NCBI GenBank assembly: GCA_947624995.1
Contig: CANQMS010000014.1
Span: 1 to 59,444, forward strand
Direction: 5' to 3'
DNA: 59,444 nucleotides
Source of the DNA: an uncultured Clostridia bacterium
GTDB lineage: Bacteria > Bacillota > Clostridia > Oscillospirales > CAG-272
The translations under genes were made by a program, and so were the position numbers. Within the stretch, counting starts at the first letter, position 1; the number at the start of each line of letters is the position of its first letter. Positions 44,851 to 53,431 of the stretch are shown one piece after another. The notes under the pieces are model-generated. The model saw only the letters and a list, made by a program, of their open reading frames with translations, made no database searches and was not told the origin of the DNA.

Positions 44851-45282
44851 GTGAATATAATAAAGATAATGATACCTAAAATAAACGTGGCGTACGTCCA
44901 CGCGGACGATTCGATGCGGCAGGGGCTCGAAAAGATGAAAAAGCACGGGTACACGACCGTCCCGGTCATCAGCTCCGACGGGCGCTGTATAGGGACCGTC
45001 AGCGAGGGCGACTACCTTTGGTACATGGTCGAAAACGGCTTTCCTGACATGCGCACGCTTGAGGAGATCGGTATACGCGAGATCGTCAACACGGCGCGTA
45101 ACCCCGCCGTCACGATCGACGTCCCGCCCGAGACGCTCTATCAGCGGATAACGGAGTGTACGTTCGTACCGATAACGGATGACCGCGGCTGCTTCATCGG
45201 CATCGTCACGCGGCGGGCGGTCCTGTCGTATTTCAGGGATAAAATCATCAGTGAAAACCCGTCGGAGCATGCCGGGTCTTGA
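44851..45282 (+). CDS. Protein with paired CBS domains
   Basis: A 143-residue soluble protein made of two CBS motifs, one at about 10-70 (DDSMRQGLEKMKKHGYTTVPVI, then GTVSEGDYLWYM) and one at about 82-135 (FVPITDDRGCFIGIVTRRAVL). CBS pairs bind adenine nucleotides, including c-di-AMP in some Firmicutes CBS proteins, and relay cell state. No effector domain is fused, so it may act on a partner. It starts at GTG 44851. The promoter of the next gene overlaps its stop codon. Confidence 0.85.
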   Translation: MNIIKIMIPKINVAYVHADDSMRQGLEKMKKHGYTTVPVISSDGRCIGTVSEGDYLWYMVENGFPDMRTLEEIGIREIVNTARNPAVTIDVPPETLYQRITECTFVPITDDRGCFIGIVTRRAVLSYFRDKIISENPSEHAGS

Positions 45283-45307
45283 CTATTTGCGTGCAATATT
45301 GTAAAAT
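45279..45307 (+). promoter_or_regulatory. Promoter of the permuted OppA-like gene
   Basis: TTGACT (45279-45284), 17-base spacer, TAAAAT (45302-45307); the -35 overlaps the CBS gene stop. Confidence 0.82.
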
Positions 45308-45346
45308 ATCGTAGAATCTGACTTCGGCTAAGGAGGGATTCGGCAT

Positions 45347-47074
45347 TTGAAGCTGTTTTTAAGAGGTGCGGCTGCGCTTTTATCGACCTTATTCATAATA
45401 TCGGCTTTTGCCGGCTGTTCCGACCGTGTCCGCGGGATCGACGGGATCGCGTGGAACGAGTATGATGAACTCATAGCCTCGGTCAAGGCGGAATCCGACC
45501 CGGACGCGCGCGAGGAGCTCCTCCACAAGGCGGAGGATATGCTTATGGGTACCGAATGTGTGGCTCCGCTCTTCGGTTATCGCGACGCGTATTTGATGAA
45601 GGGATCGCTCACAGGCGTCTACCAGACGCACTACGGCGCAAAGTTTTTCATGCATGCATCGAGCGCCTCGGGCGCGGTCACGGCGCATCTCGGCGCGGCT
45701 CCCGACAGCACCGATCCCGCGCTCGCGACAACGACGGTTGCGCTGACGGTCGTGGAGAACACGTTTTCGGGTCTTTTCGCGCACACCGCGGACGGATCGG
45801 TGACCCCGATGCTAGCCGCGTCGTATGACGTGTCGCGCGACGGGAAGAAATACACGTTCGTGCTGCGCGAGGGGCTTTTGTGGTCGGACGGCAGCGCGCT
45901 CGGCGCGTCCGATTTCGTTTACTCGTGGCGGCGCGTTGCGGACAGCTCGACAAAGAGCCCGTACAGGTATCTTTTTGACCTCATCGCGCGCGACGAGGAG
46001 GGCAAGCTCGACATCTCTGCCGACGAGACGAACACTGTCCTGACCGTGAAGCTGACGGACCCGTGCTCGTATTTTACCGAGCTCTGCGCTTTTCCGGCTT
46101 TTTATCCGGTCAAGGAATCCTGCGTCGAATCGGCGCCCGGATATGCCGATATATACGACAATGTCATAGATCCCGACGCGTGGACGCTCGTCGCGAATTA
46201 TGTCACCTCCGGTGCATTCACATTCACCGGCAGCGCGGACGGAAAATATAACTACGCGAAAAATCCGAATTATTACGGTGCGGACGCCGTGACCGTTTCA
46301 AATCTCTCGTTTGTCTACGGCGAGGACGCGAACGCAGCGTACGCGATGTATCAGGAAGGGGCGGTGGATTATCTCGGGCTGATCCCGCCGGAGCTGCACG
46401 ACGAGCTCGCGTCGGGCGGGGAATACCACGTCGACGACGTGAACGGGACATACTATCTCTCGTATAATTTCAACTGTTCGGCGTTCCGCGACATGAAGGC
46501 GGAGGACGCGGCGATGCTCCGCCGCGCGATGTCGCTCTATGTCGACCGCGAGAACATCATCTCGACGGTGACGAAAAACGGCGAGCACGTTTCAACGTCG
46601 ATAGTTCCGGACATGACGGCGGGAACAGGCGGGCAGTACAGGTCCGGCGAGGACGCGTCGGACAAAGACGGCGCGGGGACGGGATATTTCTCGACATCGA
46701 CGGAGGAGAACCGCGAGGAGGCAAAGCGCATCATAAAAGAGCTCGGAATGGACGGGGACGGAGACGGCGTGATCGACCGCGAATACAGGTTCACGCTGCT
46801 GTATCTGACGTCGGACAGCGCGACGGATATCGCGATAGCGCAGGCGGTCAGCCAGGACCTCGCGGAGCTCGGCGTCATGCTGAAGGTCTCAGCCGTCGAG
46901 AGCCGCGTTTTCGAGTTCGAATCCGGCATACACAACTATGATATCATAGCGCTCGGCAGCGTGTCTTATTATAATGACGCGCTGAGCGTGCTCGAGCGGT
47001 GGACGACGGGAGCGGACGGCAATTACGCCCGCCTCGGCAGCGTCGTCATTGACGAGGACGCGAACGCATACTAA
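45347..47074 (+). CDS. Circularly permuted OppA-like (SBP family 5) peptide-binding lipoprotein
   Basis: A 575-residue lipoprotein with lipobox AFAGC (Cys24). Residues 38-104 (EYDELIASVKAESDPDAREE, then VAPLFGYRDAYLMKGSLTG, GAKFFMHA) match what is normally the C-terminal end of OppA-type proteins. Residues 109 onward (DSTDPALATTT, DGKKYTFVLREGLLWSDGSA, DFVYSWRR) are the usual N-terminal half. The protein stops after ALSVLERWTTGADGNY (about 551-566), exactly where the missing tail would begin. So the last 65-70 residues have moved behind the signal peptide. It should bind peptides for an Opp/Dpp transporter, none of which is adjacent. The start is TTG 45347 after AAGGAGG. Confidence 0.85.
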   Translation: MKLFLRGAAALLSTLFIISAFAGCSDRVRGIDGIAWNEYDELIASVKAESDPDAREELLHKAEDMLMGTECVAPLFGYRDAYLMKGSLTGVYQTHYGAKFFMHASSASGAVTAHLGAAPDSTDPALATTTVALTVVENTFSGLFAHTADGSVTPMLAASYDVSRDGKKYTFVLREGLLWSDGSALGASDFVYSWRRVADSSTKSPYRYLFDLIARDEEGKLDISADETNTVLTVKLTDPCSYFTELCAFPAFYPVKESCVESAPGYADIYDNVIDPDAWTLVANYVTSGAFTFTGSADGKYNYAKNPNYYGADAVTVSNLSFVYGEDANAAYAMYQEGAVDYLGLIPPELHDELASGGEYHVDDVNGTYYLSYNFNCSAFRDMKAEDAAMLRRAMSLYVDRENIISTVTKNGEHVSTSIVPDMTAGTGGQYRSGEDASDKDGAGTGYFSTSTEENREEAKRIIKELGMDGDGDGVIDREYRFTLLYLTSDSATDIAIAQAVSQDLAELGVMLKVSAVESRVFEFESGIHNYDIIALGSVSYYNDALSVLERWTTGADGNYARLGSVVIDEDANAY

Positions 47075-47130
47075 TCGCGGACAAGCTCGGGAGCCGAAAA
47101 ATTTATCGGCATCAGGCGGCATAAAGCAAG

Positions 47131-47166
47131 GATAAGCGGTCTTGACGGTCAGCCGGACCGCTTATC
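47131..47166 (+). terminator. Hairpin after the permuted OppA-like gene
   Basis: GATAAGCGGTC / GACCGCTTATC, 11-bp perfect stem with a 14-base loop. No clear T-run, so termination is uncertain. Confidence 0.5.
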
Positions 47167-47270
47167 TATATCTCGGGTAGCAATCGACAGTGACCGACCT
47201 GCAAAAGCACTGTTTTGGGCATACCTTTTTTGAAAGCGGAAAAAATATAAGGATCCGGTGGAGAATTTAG

Positions 47271-49025
47271 ATGAATACGATTTCTTTGGAGACCAAGAAG
47301 GTCATCGACCTGAACGGGAAATTTTGCGTTCCCGCCTATCAAAGAGGATATCGGTGGACAGACGAGGCCGTCAAGCTGATCGAGGACATCATGGAGTTCG
47401 ATAAGGCTAAGGGGGCGAGTGAAAGCCGTTACTGCCTCCAGCCGATCGTTGTGAAAAAAAAGACCGACGGTTCGCTCGAGCTGATCGACGGGCAGCAGCG
47501 GCTGACAACGCTGATCCTCATCTACAAGGTTATGAAAAAATACGTTCCCTTCGCCGAAGCCAAGTTCAGGCTGTCATACGAAATAAGGGACAGGACGGAA
47601 GAATTTCTGGAAACCCTTTCGCGCGATTCTTCGGAGGAAAATATTGATTTTTTCTACATAAAACGCGCATTTTTAAAAATATCGGATTGGTTTGAGAGGC
47701 AGAACGATCCCTCGCTGCAAGCGTTCAATTTATATAAATTACTTTCTGAGCGCGTAGACGTCATTTGGTATGAGGTGGATGAAAACGAGGACAGCAACTC
47801 TCTGTTTCAGAGGCTGAATATCGGGAAGATCCCGCTGACCTCCTCCGAGCTCGTAAAGGCAATCTTTCTTTCCGAGTCGAGCAGGAGCGCGATCTCGTGC
47901 GACAGGCAGAAAGAGATCGCGCTGCAATGGGATACGATAGAAAAAGAACTGCACTACGAGCCGTTTTGGGGCTTTCTGACCAATCCGGAAAGCGGAGAAT
48001 TTCAGACGAGGATTGATCTGATACTCGATCTTGACGCCGGCTCGGATGCCGGTCCTCAAGATAAATACAGAACGTTTTTCTATTTCGACGATCTGAGAAA
48101 AACGCATGATCTTACCCAAATATGGCAAAGGATTCTGCATACTTTCCTTATTTTGAAGGACTGGTACGCGAACCACGAATTTTATCACAAGATCGGATAT
48201 CTGATCGCCGTCGGCACAAAGCTCTCGGAGCTTTTTGCCCTGGCTGAAGGAAGAACAAAAAAAGAGCTCGTCGCCGCACTGGATAAAAAGATCGCGGACT
48301 CTGTGAGCTCCGATGTGAACTACGGCGAGATGAGCTATGAGGTCTTTGCGGATTACAAAAAAATAGCGAAGTTATTGCTGCTGTTCAATGTTGAATCGAC
48401 GCGGAAGAACGGGAAAGAAAGCATGTGGTTTCCGTTCTACAAATATAAAAAAGGAAAATGGAGCATCGAGCATATCCACGCGCAGCACTCCGAGGGGATG
48501 AAAACGGTAAAGGAATGGAAAGAATGGCTCGGACTGCACCTTGAATCCGTGAAAACAGTCGGGGAGCTTCGGGTCAGGAACGGACAGCTTGAAAAAAGCG
48601 AGCTCGAAAATATGATCAAAAGGATCACGGATATGACGGGCGACGGCTATCCGACGGAGCATTTCGGCGACGAATTCAAGGAGATCAGGCAGTCCGTCGA
48701 ATCAATACTGTCCGACGGCGCCGGAGGCTATTTACATTCGATCTCAAATCTTGCGCTGCTGAATGTGGGAAACAATGCGGCGCTTAGCAATTCCGCATTT
48801 GACGCAAAGCGGAACAAGATCATCGAACTGGATAAAAAAGGAGATTTTATTCCGTATTGCACGAAGATGGTCTTTTTGAAATATTATACGCATTCCGACG
48901 GGAATCAGGTACATTTTTGGAGTCAGACGGACAGGGAATGTTATCTTGAGGCTATCAATTCGGTGCTGGCACCTTACCTGACGGACAGGATCACTATGAT
49001 CGGCGAGGAACATAACGATGGCTAA
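47271..49025 (+). CDS. DUF262-DUF1524 protein (GmrSD-like), first gene of a pair
   Basis: A 584-residue soluble protein. The N-terminal DUF262 domain shows VPAYQRGYRWTDE (about 20-32), IDGQQRLTTL (about 72-81) and FQRLNIGKIPLTSSELVKA (about 180-198). The C-terminal part has a His-Me finger nuclease signature of the DUF1524 type: E400-H401-I402-H403 in SIEHIHAQHS, and a downstream NVGNNAALSNSAFDAKRNKI. In GmrSD-type restriction enzymes DUF262 hydrolyses nucleotides and DUF1524 cuts DNA, often phage DNA with modified bases. It overlaps the next gene by 8 bases. A+T content is clearly higher than in the core genes, suggesting transfer. Confidence 0.88.
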   Translation: MNTISLETKKVIDLNGKFCVPAYQRGYRWTDEAVKLIEDIMEFDKAKGASESRYCLQPIVVKKKTDGSLELIDGQQRLTTLILIYKVMKKYVPFAEAKFRLSYEIRDRTEEFLETLSRDSSEENIDFFYIKRAFLKISDWFERQNDPSLQAFNLYKLLSERVDVIWYEVDENEDSNSLFQRLNIGKIPLTSSELVKAIFLSESSRSAISCDRQKEIALQWDTIEKELHYEPFWGFLTNPESGEFQTRIDLILDLDAGSDAGPQDKYRTFFYFDDLRKTHDLTQIWQRILHTFLILKDWYANHEFYHKIGYLIAVGTKLSELFALAEGRTKKELVAALDKKIADSVSSDVNYGEMSYEVFADYKKIAKLLLLFNVESTRKNGKESMWFPFYKYKKGKWSIEHIHAQHSEGMKTVKEWKEWLGLHLESVKTVGELRVRNGQLEKSELENMIKRITDMTGDGYPTEHFGDEFKEIRQSVESILSDGAGGYLHSISNLALLNVGNNAALSNSAFDAKRNKIIELDKKGDFIPYCTKMVFLKYYTHSDGNQVHFWSQTDRECYLEAINSVLAPYLTDRITMIGEEHNDG

Positions 49026-51192
49026 ATCCTATTTGTGTACTTTTCGCGAGCTGTTTTCTTTGTGCGAAACGGGTGAAGAAAACCCGTTCGAGATCAAGAG
49101 GATCATAATCCCGCTTATACAGCGCGATTATGCGCAGGGGAGATCGAATCCGGAGATCGTAAGGATCAGAAAAAGATTCTTGGATGCGCTGCACCGGGCG
49201 GTCTTGGGAGAGGGCATTTGTCTTGATTTTATCTACGGCGATATAAAGGACGACGGCGTCCTGACCCCGCTTGACGGACAGCAGCGACTGACGACACTTT
49301 TCCTGCTGCATTGGTACGCCGCCAAAAAAGAAAACATACCGAAGGAAGAATACAGCTTCCTCTCGGATTTCGCATATGAAACGCGGTACAGCGCGAGAGA
49401 TTTTTGCAAGATCATCATTGATTTTACGCCCGATTTTACGTCCACGGACACGGTAAGCGGACAAATTATAGATCAGGCGTGGTTCCCGCTCGACTGGAAA
49501 AACGATCCGACGATCGGCTCCATGCTCGTGATGACAGATGAAATTGTTAAATGCTTTTCCGACGTGCAGAATTTGTGGAAGTTGCTGGTCGGCGGGAAGA
49601 TAAAGTTCTATTTTCTGCCGATCAAGAACATGGGACTCACAGACGAGCTTTACATCAAAATGAATTCGAGAGGCAGACCGCTCACCCGGTTTGAGCATTT
49701 TAAGGCGGAATTTGAGCACCGTATCTTTCAGACGGACGCGGAAGCCGCGAAAAGATTTGAATCGAAGATAGATCTGAAATGGACGGATTTCCTTTGGAGA
49801 TACAGGGGAGGGGACAATCTGCCGGATAAACTGTTTCTGAATTATTTCAAATTTATATGCGACATTATTTGCTACGAGGAAGGCGGCACGCCGCAGGGCA
49901 GGAGCTATTATGAATTCGATCTGATCGAAGAATATTTTTCCGCGCACTGCCGAAATGCCGTGGAGCATTTGATTTTTCTTGAGAGATCCTTTGACGCGTG
50001 GGACACGTTCGGCGACGATGTCGACAAAAACCTGTTTTCCGAATTTCTGTCTCTCGACAGCGTTCCCGACAAGGCGAGACTGTTCAATTATAATTCAACC
50101 GATCTCTTGAGGGATTGCTTTTTGAATTATTCCGACGAAACGTCGGGAAGGCGCAGCAATTATTTTACTCTTTCAAAGGTGATCATGCTGTACGCTTTCC
50201 TGCAATATGCGATGAATGTACATGCCGTGAGCAAAGAGGATTTTTCGGAGCGGATAAGGATCGTCAATAATTTGATATCGAATTCGGACGACGAGATCAA
50301 TGACAATGAAAACCGTGTCGGCGGAAACAGATTGCCCGCAATTTTGCTGCAAACGAAGTCGATCATAAAAGACGGTGTGATATTGGATAAGATACCGATC
50401 AACTACAATGTTTTTCAGCTTGAGGAAGAAAAGGAAAAGCTCGGGTGGAGGCGGCCTCATCGCAAGGAGATACCGGCGCTGAACCTGCTGGAAAATCACA
50501 GGCTGCTGTGCGGACAGATATCCGCGGTCGGGCTCGAAAACCACGATCTGTTCGAACGGTTTTCGGAGCTGTTCTCCTGCGACAGGGACAAGGTCACCTG
50601 CGCGCTGCTGACGGAGGGCGATTATTCCCGCCTCGAAAGAAACGGCTGGCGGCGGCAGTTAGGGTCCGAAAAGGACTCGGCGTGGCGCTTTTTGCTCCAC
50701 AGGAGCATCGCGGGAAGATTTGATGAAACAAAAAAGTGTCTCACTTCGTTTCTTACGAGATATCCGCATTTCGACAATGATCTGCTGGATACCGTTATCC
50801 GGGAATATATGTCTCGGTGTGAAACAGAAGACAGATACGATTGGCGGTATTACTTCGTAAAATATAAGGAGTTCAGACCGGGAAGAGACGGAAAATATTG
50901 GATAGAGACGGGAAGCCCGTACTGTATTTACGTTCTATGGAGCTCGCAGAACATGTCCGAGAATGCGTATCAGCCGTTTTTGAAGATCATCGACCCAGAC
51001 GATATTGACAGAACGGACCTCGGCAGAAGGCTGCGGATCGGGCGGTCATATATGTACTGCCGCAAGGACGGATTTTACCTGACGGATGAAAACGGCAAGG
51101 AGGTCGGGTCTTTGATTATAAGCCAGAGCGACGGCATAGATACGGAAGAGAGGATCGAAAAATATAAGAGCATTCCTTTGATCCGAACTTAA
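49018..51192 (+). CDS. DUF262 protein with unassigned C-terminal region, second gene of a pair
   Basis: A 724-residue soluble protein. Its DUF262 domain shows IPLIQRDYAQGR (about 31-42), LDGQQRLTTLFLLHWYA (about 85-101) and KMNSRGRPLTRFEHFKAEF (about 213-231). After about residue 440 comes a long region I do not recognise, ending in an Arg/Tyr-rich segment (GRSYMYCRKDGFYLTDENGK). No HNH motif is visible, so nuclease activity, if any, comes from the partner. The 8-base overlap with the first gene implies a complex or fixed ratio. Like its partner it is A+T-rich relative to its surroundings. No methylase or toxin-antitoxin gene lies nearby. Confidence 0.82.
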   Translation: MAKSYLCTFRELFSLCETGEENPFEIKRIIIPLIQRDYAQGRSNPEIVRIRKRFLDALHRAVLGEGICLDFIYGDIKDDGVLTPLDGQQRLTTLFLLHWYAAKKENIPKEEYSFLSDFAYETRYSARDFCKIIIDFTPDFTSTDTVSGQIIDQAWFPLDWKNDPTIGSMLVMTDEIVKCFSDVQNLWKLLVGGKIKFYFLPIKNMGLTDELYIKMNSRGRPLTRFEHFKAEFEHRIFQTDAEAAKRFESKIDLKWTDFLWRYRGGDNLPDKLFLNYFKFICDIICYEEGGTPQGRSYYEFDLIEEYFSAHCRNAVEHLIFLERSFDAWDTFGDDVDKNLFSEFLSLDSVPDKARLFNYNSTDLLRDCFLNYSDETSGRRSNYFTLSKVIMLYAFLQYAMNVHAVSKEDFSERIRIVNNLISNSDDEINDNENRVGGNRLPAILLQTKSIIKDGVILDKIPINYNVFQLEEEKEKLGWRRPHRKEIPALNLLENHRLLCGQISAVGLENHDLFERFSELFSCDRDKVTCALLTEGDYSRLERNGWRRQLGSEKDSAWRFLLHRSIAGRFDETKKCLTSFLTRYPHFDNDLLDTVIREYMSRCETEDRYDWRYYFVKYKEFRPGRDGKYWIETGSPYCIYVLWSSQNMSENAYQPFLKIIDPDDIDRTDLGRRLRIGRSYMYCRKDGFYLTDENGKEVGSLIISQSDGIDTEERIEKYKSIPLIRT

Positions 51193-51312
51193 ATTTTGCC
51201 CTCTTGTTTTCTCATGGTTCCGGCGTGACAGCGGACGTTTTTTTCGTTGTCCGAGCGGTTTTACGACTTCGGCGGTTCTATGACACGCAAGCCGTATATG
51301 CTCCGTAATTCG

Positions 51313-51352
51313 TAAAAAAATGGGATGACGCCCGCGCGTCATCCCATTTTTT
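51313..51352. terminator. Bidirectional terminator
   Basis: AAAAAATGGGATGACGC / GCGTCATCCCATTTTTT with a CCGC loop, between the DUF262 operon and the convergent degV gene. Confidence 0.92.
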
Positions 51353-51363
51353 GGTGCGGATTT

Positions 51364-52233
51364 TTACCGTTCGCTGCCGAAGAAGAAGAGAGCGAGCATG
51401 CCGGGACCGACGTGCGAGCCGGTCAGGGGCTCGTGCGGGCAGATTATGAGCTCGCGCGGCTCGGCGACTTCGCGGATGCGGCGGGCGAGCTCCTCAGCGT
51501 CGTCGGGGCAGTCGCCGTGCGAGATGGCGACGCGCTGAACGCCCGCCTCGCGCACCTTTTCGGCGTATTTTTTAACGATCGCGTCGATAACGCGACCGCG
51601 CCCGCGGAATTTGCCGATGTCGACGATGGCGCCCTTTTCGTTGCCCCACAAAAGCGGCTTGATCCCGAGCAGCGTCCCGACGGCGGCGATCGTCGTTGTG
51701 ATACGCCCGGTGCGGCGCAGGAACATCAGATCGTCTACCGTGAAGTATTGGCACAGATGGTCGGCGGCATAATTCAGTTTCTCGGCGGCTTCGTCCGACG
51801 AAAGCCCCTCATTTCTGAGGTCGGCGGCAAGGCAGGTGAGGATACCGACGCCGAGCCCGGCACCGCGCGAGTCCACGGCGTGTACGCGACGCCCCGGATA
51901 ACGGTTCATCAGCTCGGCGGCAGCCATCGTCGAGGCGTGGTATGTGCCGCTTATGCCGCTCGAAAGCCCGACATAGACGATGTCGAGCCCCGCCTCAAGC
52001 GCGGGGGTAAAGTGTTCGATGAAAAATTCGGAGTTCATCAGCGCCGTCGTCACAACGCTGCCGGTGCGCAGGGAGTCATAAAATGACTTATAGTCGAAAT
52101 TGTCGAGATTACCGTCGTATGAGGTGAGCTCGCCGTCTACCATATATGTACACGGCATTATATTGATGTCGAGCTCCCGGAGCAGATATCCGGGAAGGTT
52201 CGAGCTGCAATCGGTGAAAACCGCGAAGGACAT
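51364..52233 (-). CDS. DegV-family fatty-acid-binding protein
   Basis: A 289-residue DegV protein. DegV/FakB proteins hold a fatty acid for phosphorylation by the kinase FakA before it enters phospholipid synthesis. The N-terminal domain shows FAVFTDCSSNLPGYLL and MPCTYMVDGE; the lipid-site segments TALMNSEFFIEHFTPAL and YVGLSSGISGTYHAS and the C-terminal SHGDCPDDAEELA and HVGPGMLALFF complete the family pattern. Which lipid it binds is unknown. Single gene with its own promoter. Confidence 0.93.
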   Translation of the reverse strand: MSFAVFTDCSSNLPGYLLRELDINIMPCTYMVDGELTSYDGNLDNFDYKSFYDSLRTGSVVTTALMNSEFFIEHFTPALEAGLDIVYVGLSSGISGTYHASTMAAAELMNRYPGRRVHAVDSRGAGLGVGILTCLAADLRNEGLSSDEAAEKLNYAADHLCQYFTVDDLMFLRRTGRITTTIAAVGTLLGIKPLLWGNEKGAIVDIGKFRGRGRVIDAIVKKYAEKVREAGVQRVAISHGDCPDDAEELARRIREVAEPRELIICPHEPLTGSHVGPGMLALFFFGSER

Positions 52234-52268
52234 TCTGTGTGGCTCCTTATGTAAAACTCATTATACCG

Positions 52269-52297
52269 ATTGTAGCATCAGGGGGCGGGAGAGTCAA
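52269..52297 (-). promoter_or_regulatory. degV promoter
   Basis: On the minus strand TTGACT (52297-52292), 17-base spacer, TACAAT (52274-52269). Confidence 0.83.
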
Positions 52298-52443
52298 TAT
52301 TACCTATGTCGACGTATGGAAAAAACGACTCTACCCCCGCGCCACCGCTCTCTACCGCCGGTCGACTTTTGAGCAATTTCAAGGTTTTTCGGGCTCTATC
52401 CTTCCGCGCGCGCAAAAAAGATGAAGTTTTTTGAAAAATCCAC

Positions 52444-52472
52444 TTGACAATGACCGCCGATGTGAGTATAAT
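52444..52472 (+). promoter_or_regulatory. tRNA-Leu promoter
   Basis: TTGACA (52444-52449), 17-base spacer, TATAAT (52467-52472): perfect consensus. Transcription would start near 52479, about 190 bases before the tRNA. The leader first forms a hairpin GCACTCGC-GAGA-GCGAGGTGC (about 52479-52499), then a TGCGA/TCGCA stem, then the tandem repeats. Confidence 0.88.
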
Positions 52473-52530
52473 AAAAAAGCACTCGCGAGAGCGAGGTGCA
52501 TTGCGAACAGCAGTGGTCGCACATTGCTCA

Positions 52531-52662
52531 ATCCGCGGGAGTGAGCGTGAGAGTTCCGCCACGTCCCGCGCAATATCCGCGGGAGTGAGCGTGAGAGTTC
52601 CGCCATGTCCCGCGCAATATCCGCGGGAGTGAGCGTGAGAGTTCCGCCATGTCCCGCGCAAT
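52531..52662 (+). repeat. Three 44-bp tandem repeats in the tRNA-Leu leader
   Basis: Units begin at 52531, 52575 and 52619 and differ at only a base or so; the next period, 52663, is the 5' end of the tRNA itself. Each unit contains GCGGGAGTG (identical to the first bases of the tRNA) and AGTTCCGCCA (reverse complement of tRNA bases 8-17). Each can form a hairpin CGCGGGA / TCCCGCG. There are no unique spacers, so it is not a CRISPR array. Confidence 0.9.
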
Positions 52663-52666
52663 ATCC

Positions 52667-52748
52667 GCGGGAGTGGCGGAACTGGCAGACGCGCACGTTT
52701 GAGGGGCGTGTGGTTCACACCGTACGGGTTCAAGTCCCGTTTCCCGCA
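52667..52748 (+). tRNA. tRNA-Leu (anticodon GAG)
   Basis: An 82-base class II tRNA. Acceptor stem GCGGGAG / TTCCCGC, discriminator A; anticodon stem CACGT / GCGTG with loop TTGAGGG (anticodon GAG, 52701-52703); long variable arm; T arm CGGG-TTCAAGT-CCCG. CCA is not encoded. It reads CUC and CUU leucine codons. Confidence 0.95.
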
Positions 52749-52749
52749 T

Positions 52750-52779
52750 AAAAAGGCAGCCGATATCGGCTGCCTTTTT
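52750..52779 (+). terminator. Terminator after tRNA-Leu
   Basis: A 30-base perfect palindrome, AAAAAGGCAGCCGAT / ATCGGCTGCCTTTTT, ending in TTTTT. Confidence 0.92.
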
Positions 52780-52839
52780 ACGTTCGAAATACGCCGGAAA
52801 AAGATCGAAAGCACGGGCGGGGAAAACAGATCATAGGTC

Positions 52840-52901
52840 ATAAAAGCTTTTGAAAACGGGGTGCGGGGAGAAAACTTTTCCTGAAAAGTTTTCTCCCCGC
52901 A
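52840..52901 (+). repeat. Dispersed palindromic element, copy C
   Basis: Perfect 18-bp stem (52862-52879 / 52884-52901, loop CCTG) preceded by the head ATAAAAGCTTTTGAA and a G-rich linker. It lies between the tRNA terminator and the GNAT gene. Confidence 0.8.
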
Positions 52902-52912
52902 TATTTTACATA

Positions 52913-53407
52913 TCATTTCTCACAGTCCCGTGAGAAATGTTCCTCTCTTATATCCTTTTCGAGGATGAAGCGCTGGTCGGAAAAGCCCATCGCGCGGTAA
53001 AACGCGAGCGCATCCTTGTTGAAGCTCCATACCGTAAGGTCGAGACGGTGCGCGCCGCGTTCGCGCGCTTCGCGCTCCGCCATGCGGTAGAGCATAGTGC
53101 CTATCTTTGCGCGGCGCTCGGTGGGGATGACGTAGATGTCGTGCATATACGCTGTGCGCGAGTTCACCATATTTACCCGGTCGCGCAGCTCGACGAACGC
53201 GATACCGATAATGCTGCCGCAGTTCTCCGCCAAAAGCGAGATCCACCCGTCGCCGGAGACGCGGCGCATGTATTCCTCGCGCGAATACGGATGATCGACA
53301 GGCACGTACATGTCCGGGCGCGCCTCGACGTGGAGCCGGTGCAGCTCCCCCATGAGTGCGTCGACACCGTCATAGTCCTCGGGCGTCATTTTCCTGAATG
53401 TAAGCAT
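52913..53407 (-). CDS. GNAT-family N-acetyltransferase
   Basis: A 164-residue GNAT acetyltransferase, transferring acetyl from acetyl-CoA to an unidentified amine. The CoA-binding stretch reads IYVIPTERRAKIGTMLYRM (an R-x-x-x-IG variant of the A motif), preceded by YMHDI and followed by LDLTVWSFNKDALAFYRAMGF, typical of motif B. Length is normal. It starts 24 bases after mgtE with an AAAGGA site, so it is probably co-transcribed with it. Confidence 0.88.
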   Translation of the reverse strand: MLTFRKMTPEDYDGVDALMGELHRLHVEARPDMYVPVDHPYSREEYMRRVSGDGWISLLAENCGSIIGIAFVELRDRVNMVNSRTAYMHDIYVIPTERRAKIGTMLYRMAEREARERGAHRLDLTVWSFNKDALAFYRAMGFSDQRFILEKDIREEHFSRDCEK

Positions 53408-53431
53408 TTTATGTTCCTTTCCGTAGGGGTT

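Noticed and set aside
52531-52748. Tandem repeats as a CRISPR array
   Set aside because: The 44-bp units abut without unique spacers, and no cas genes are present.
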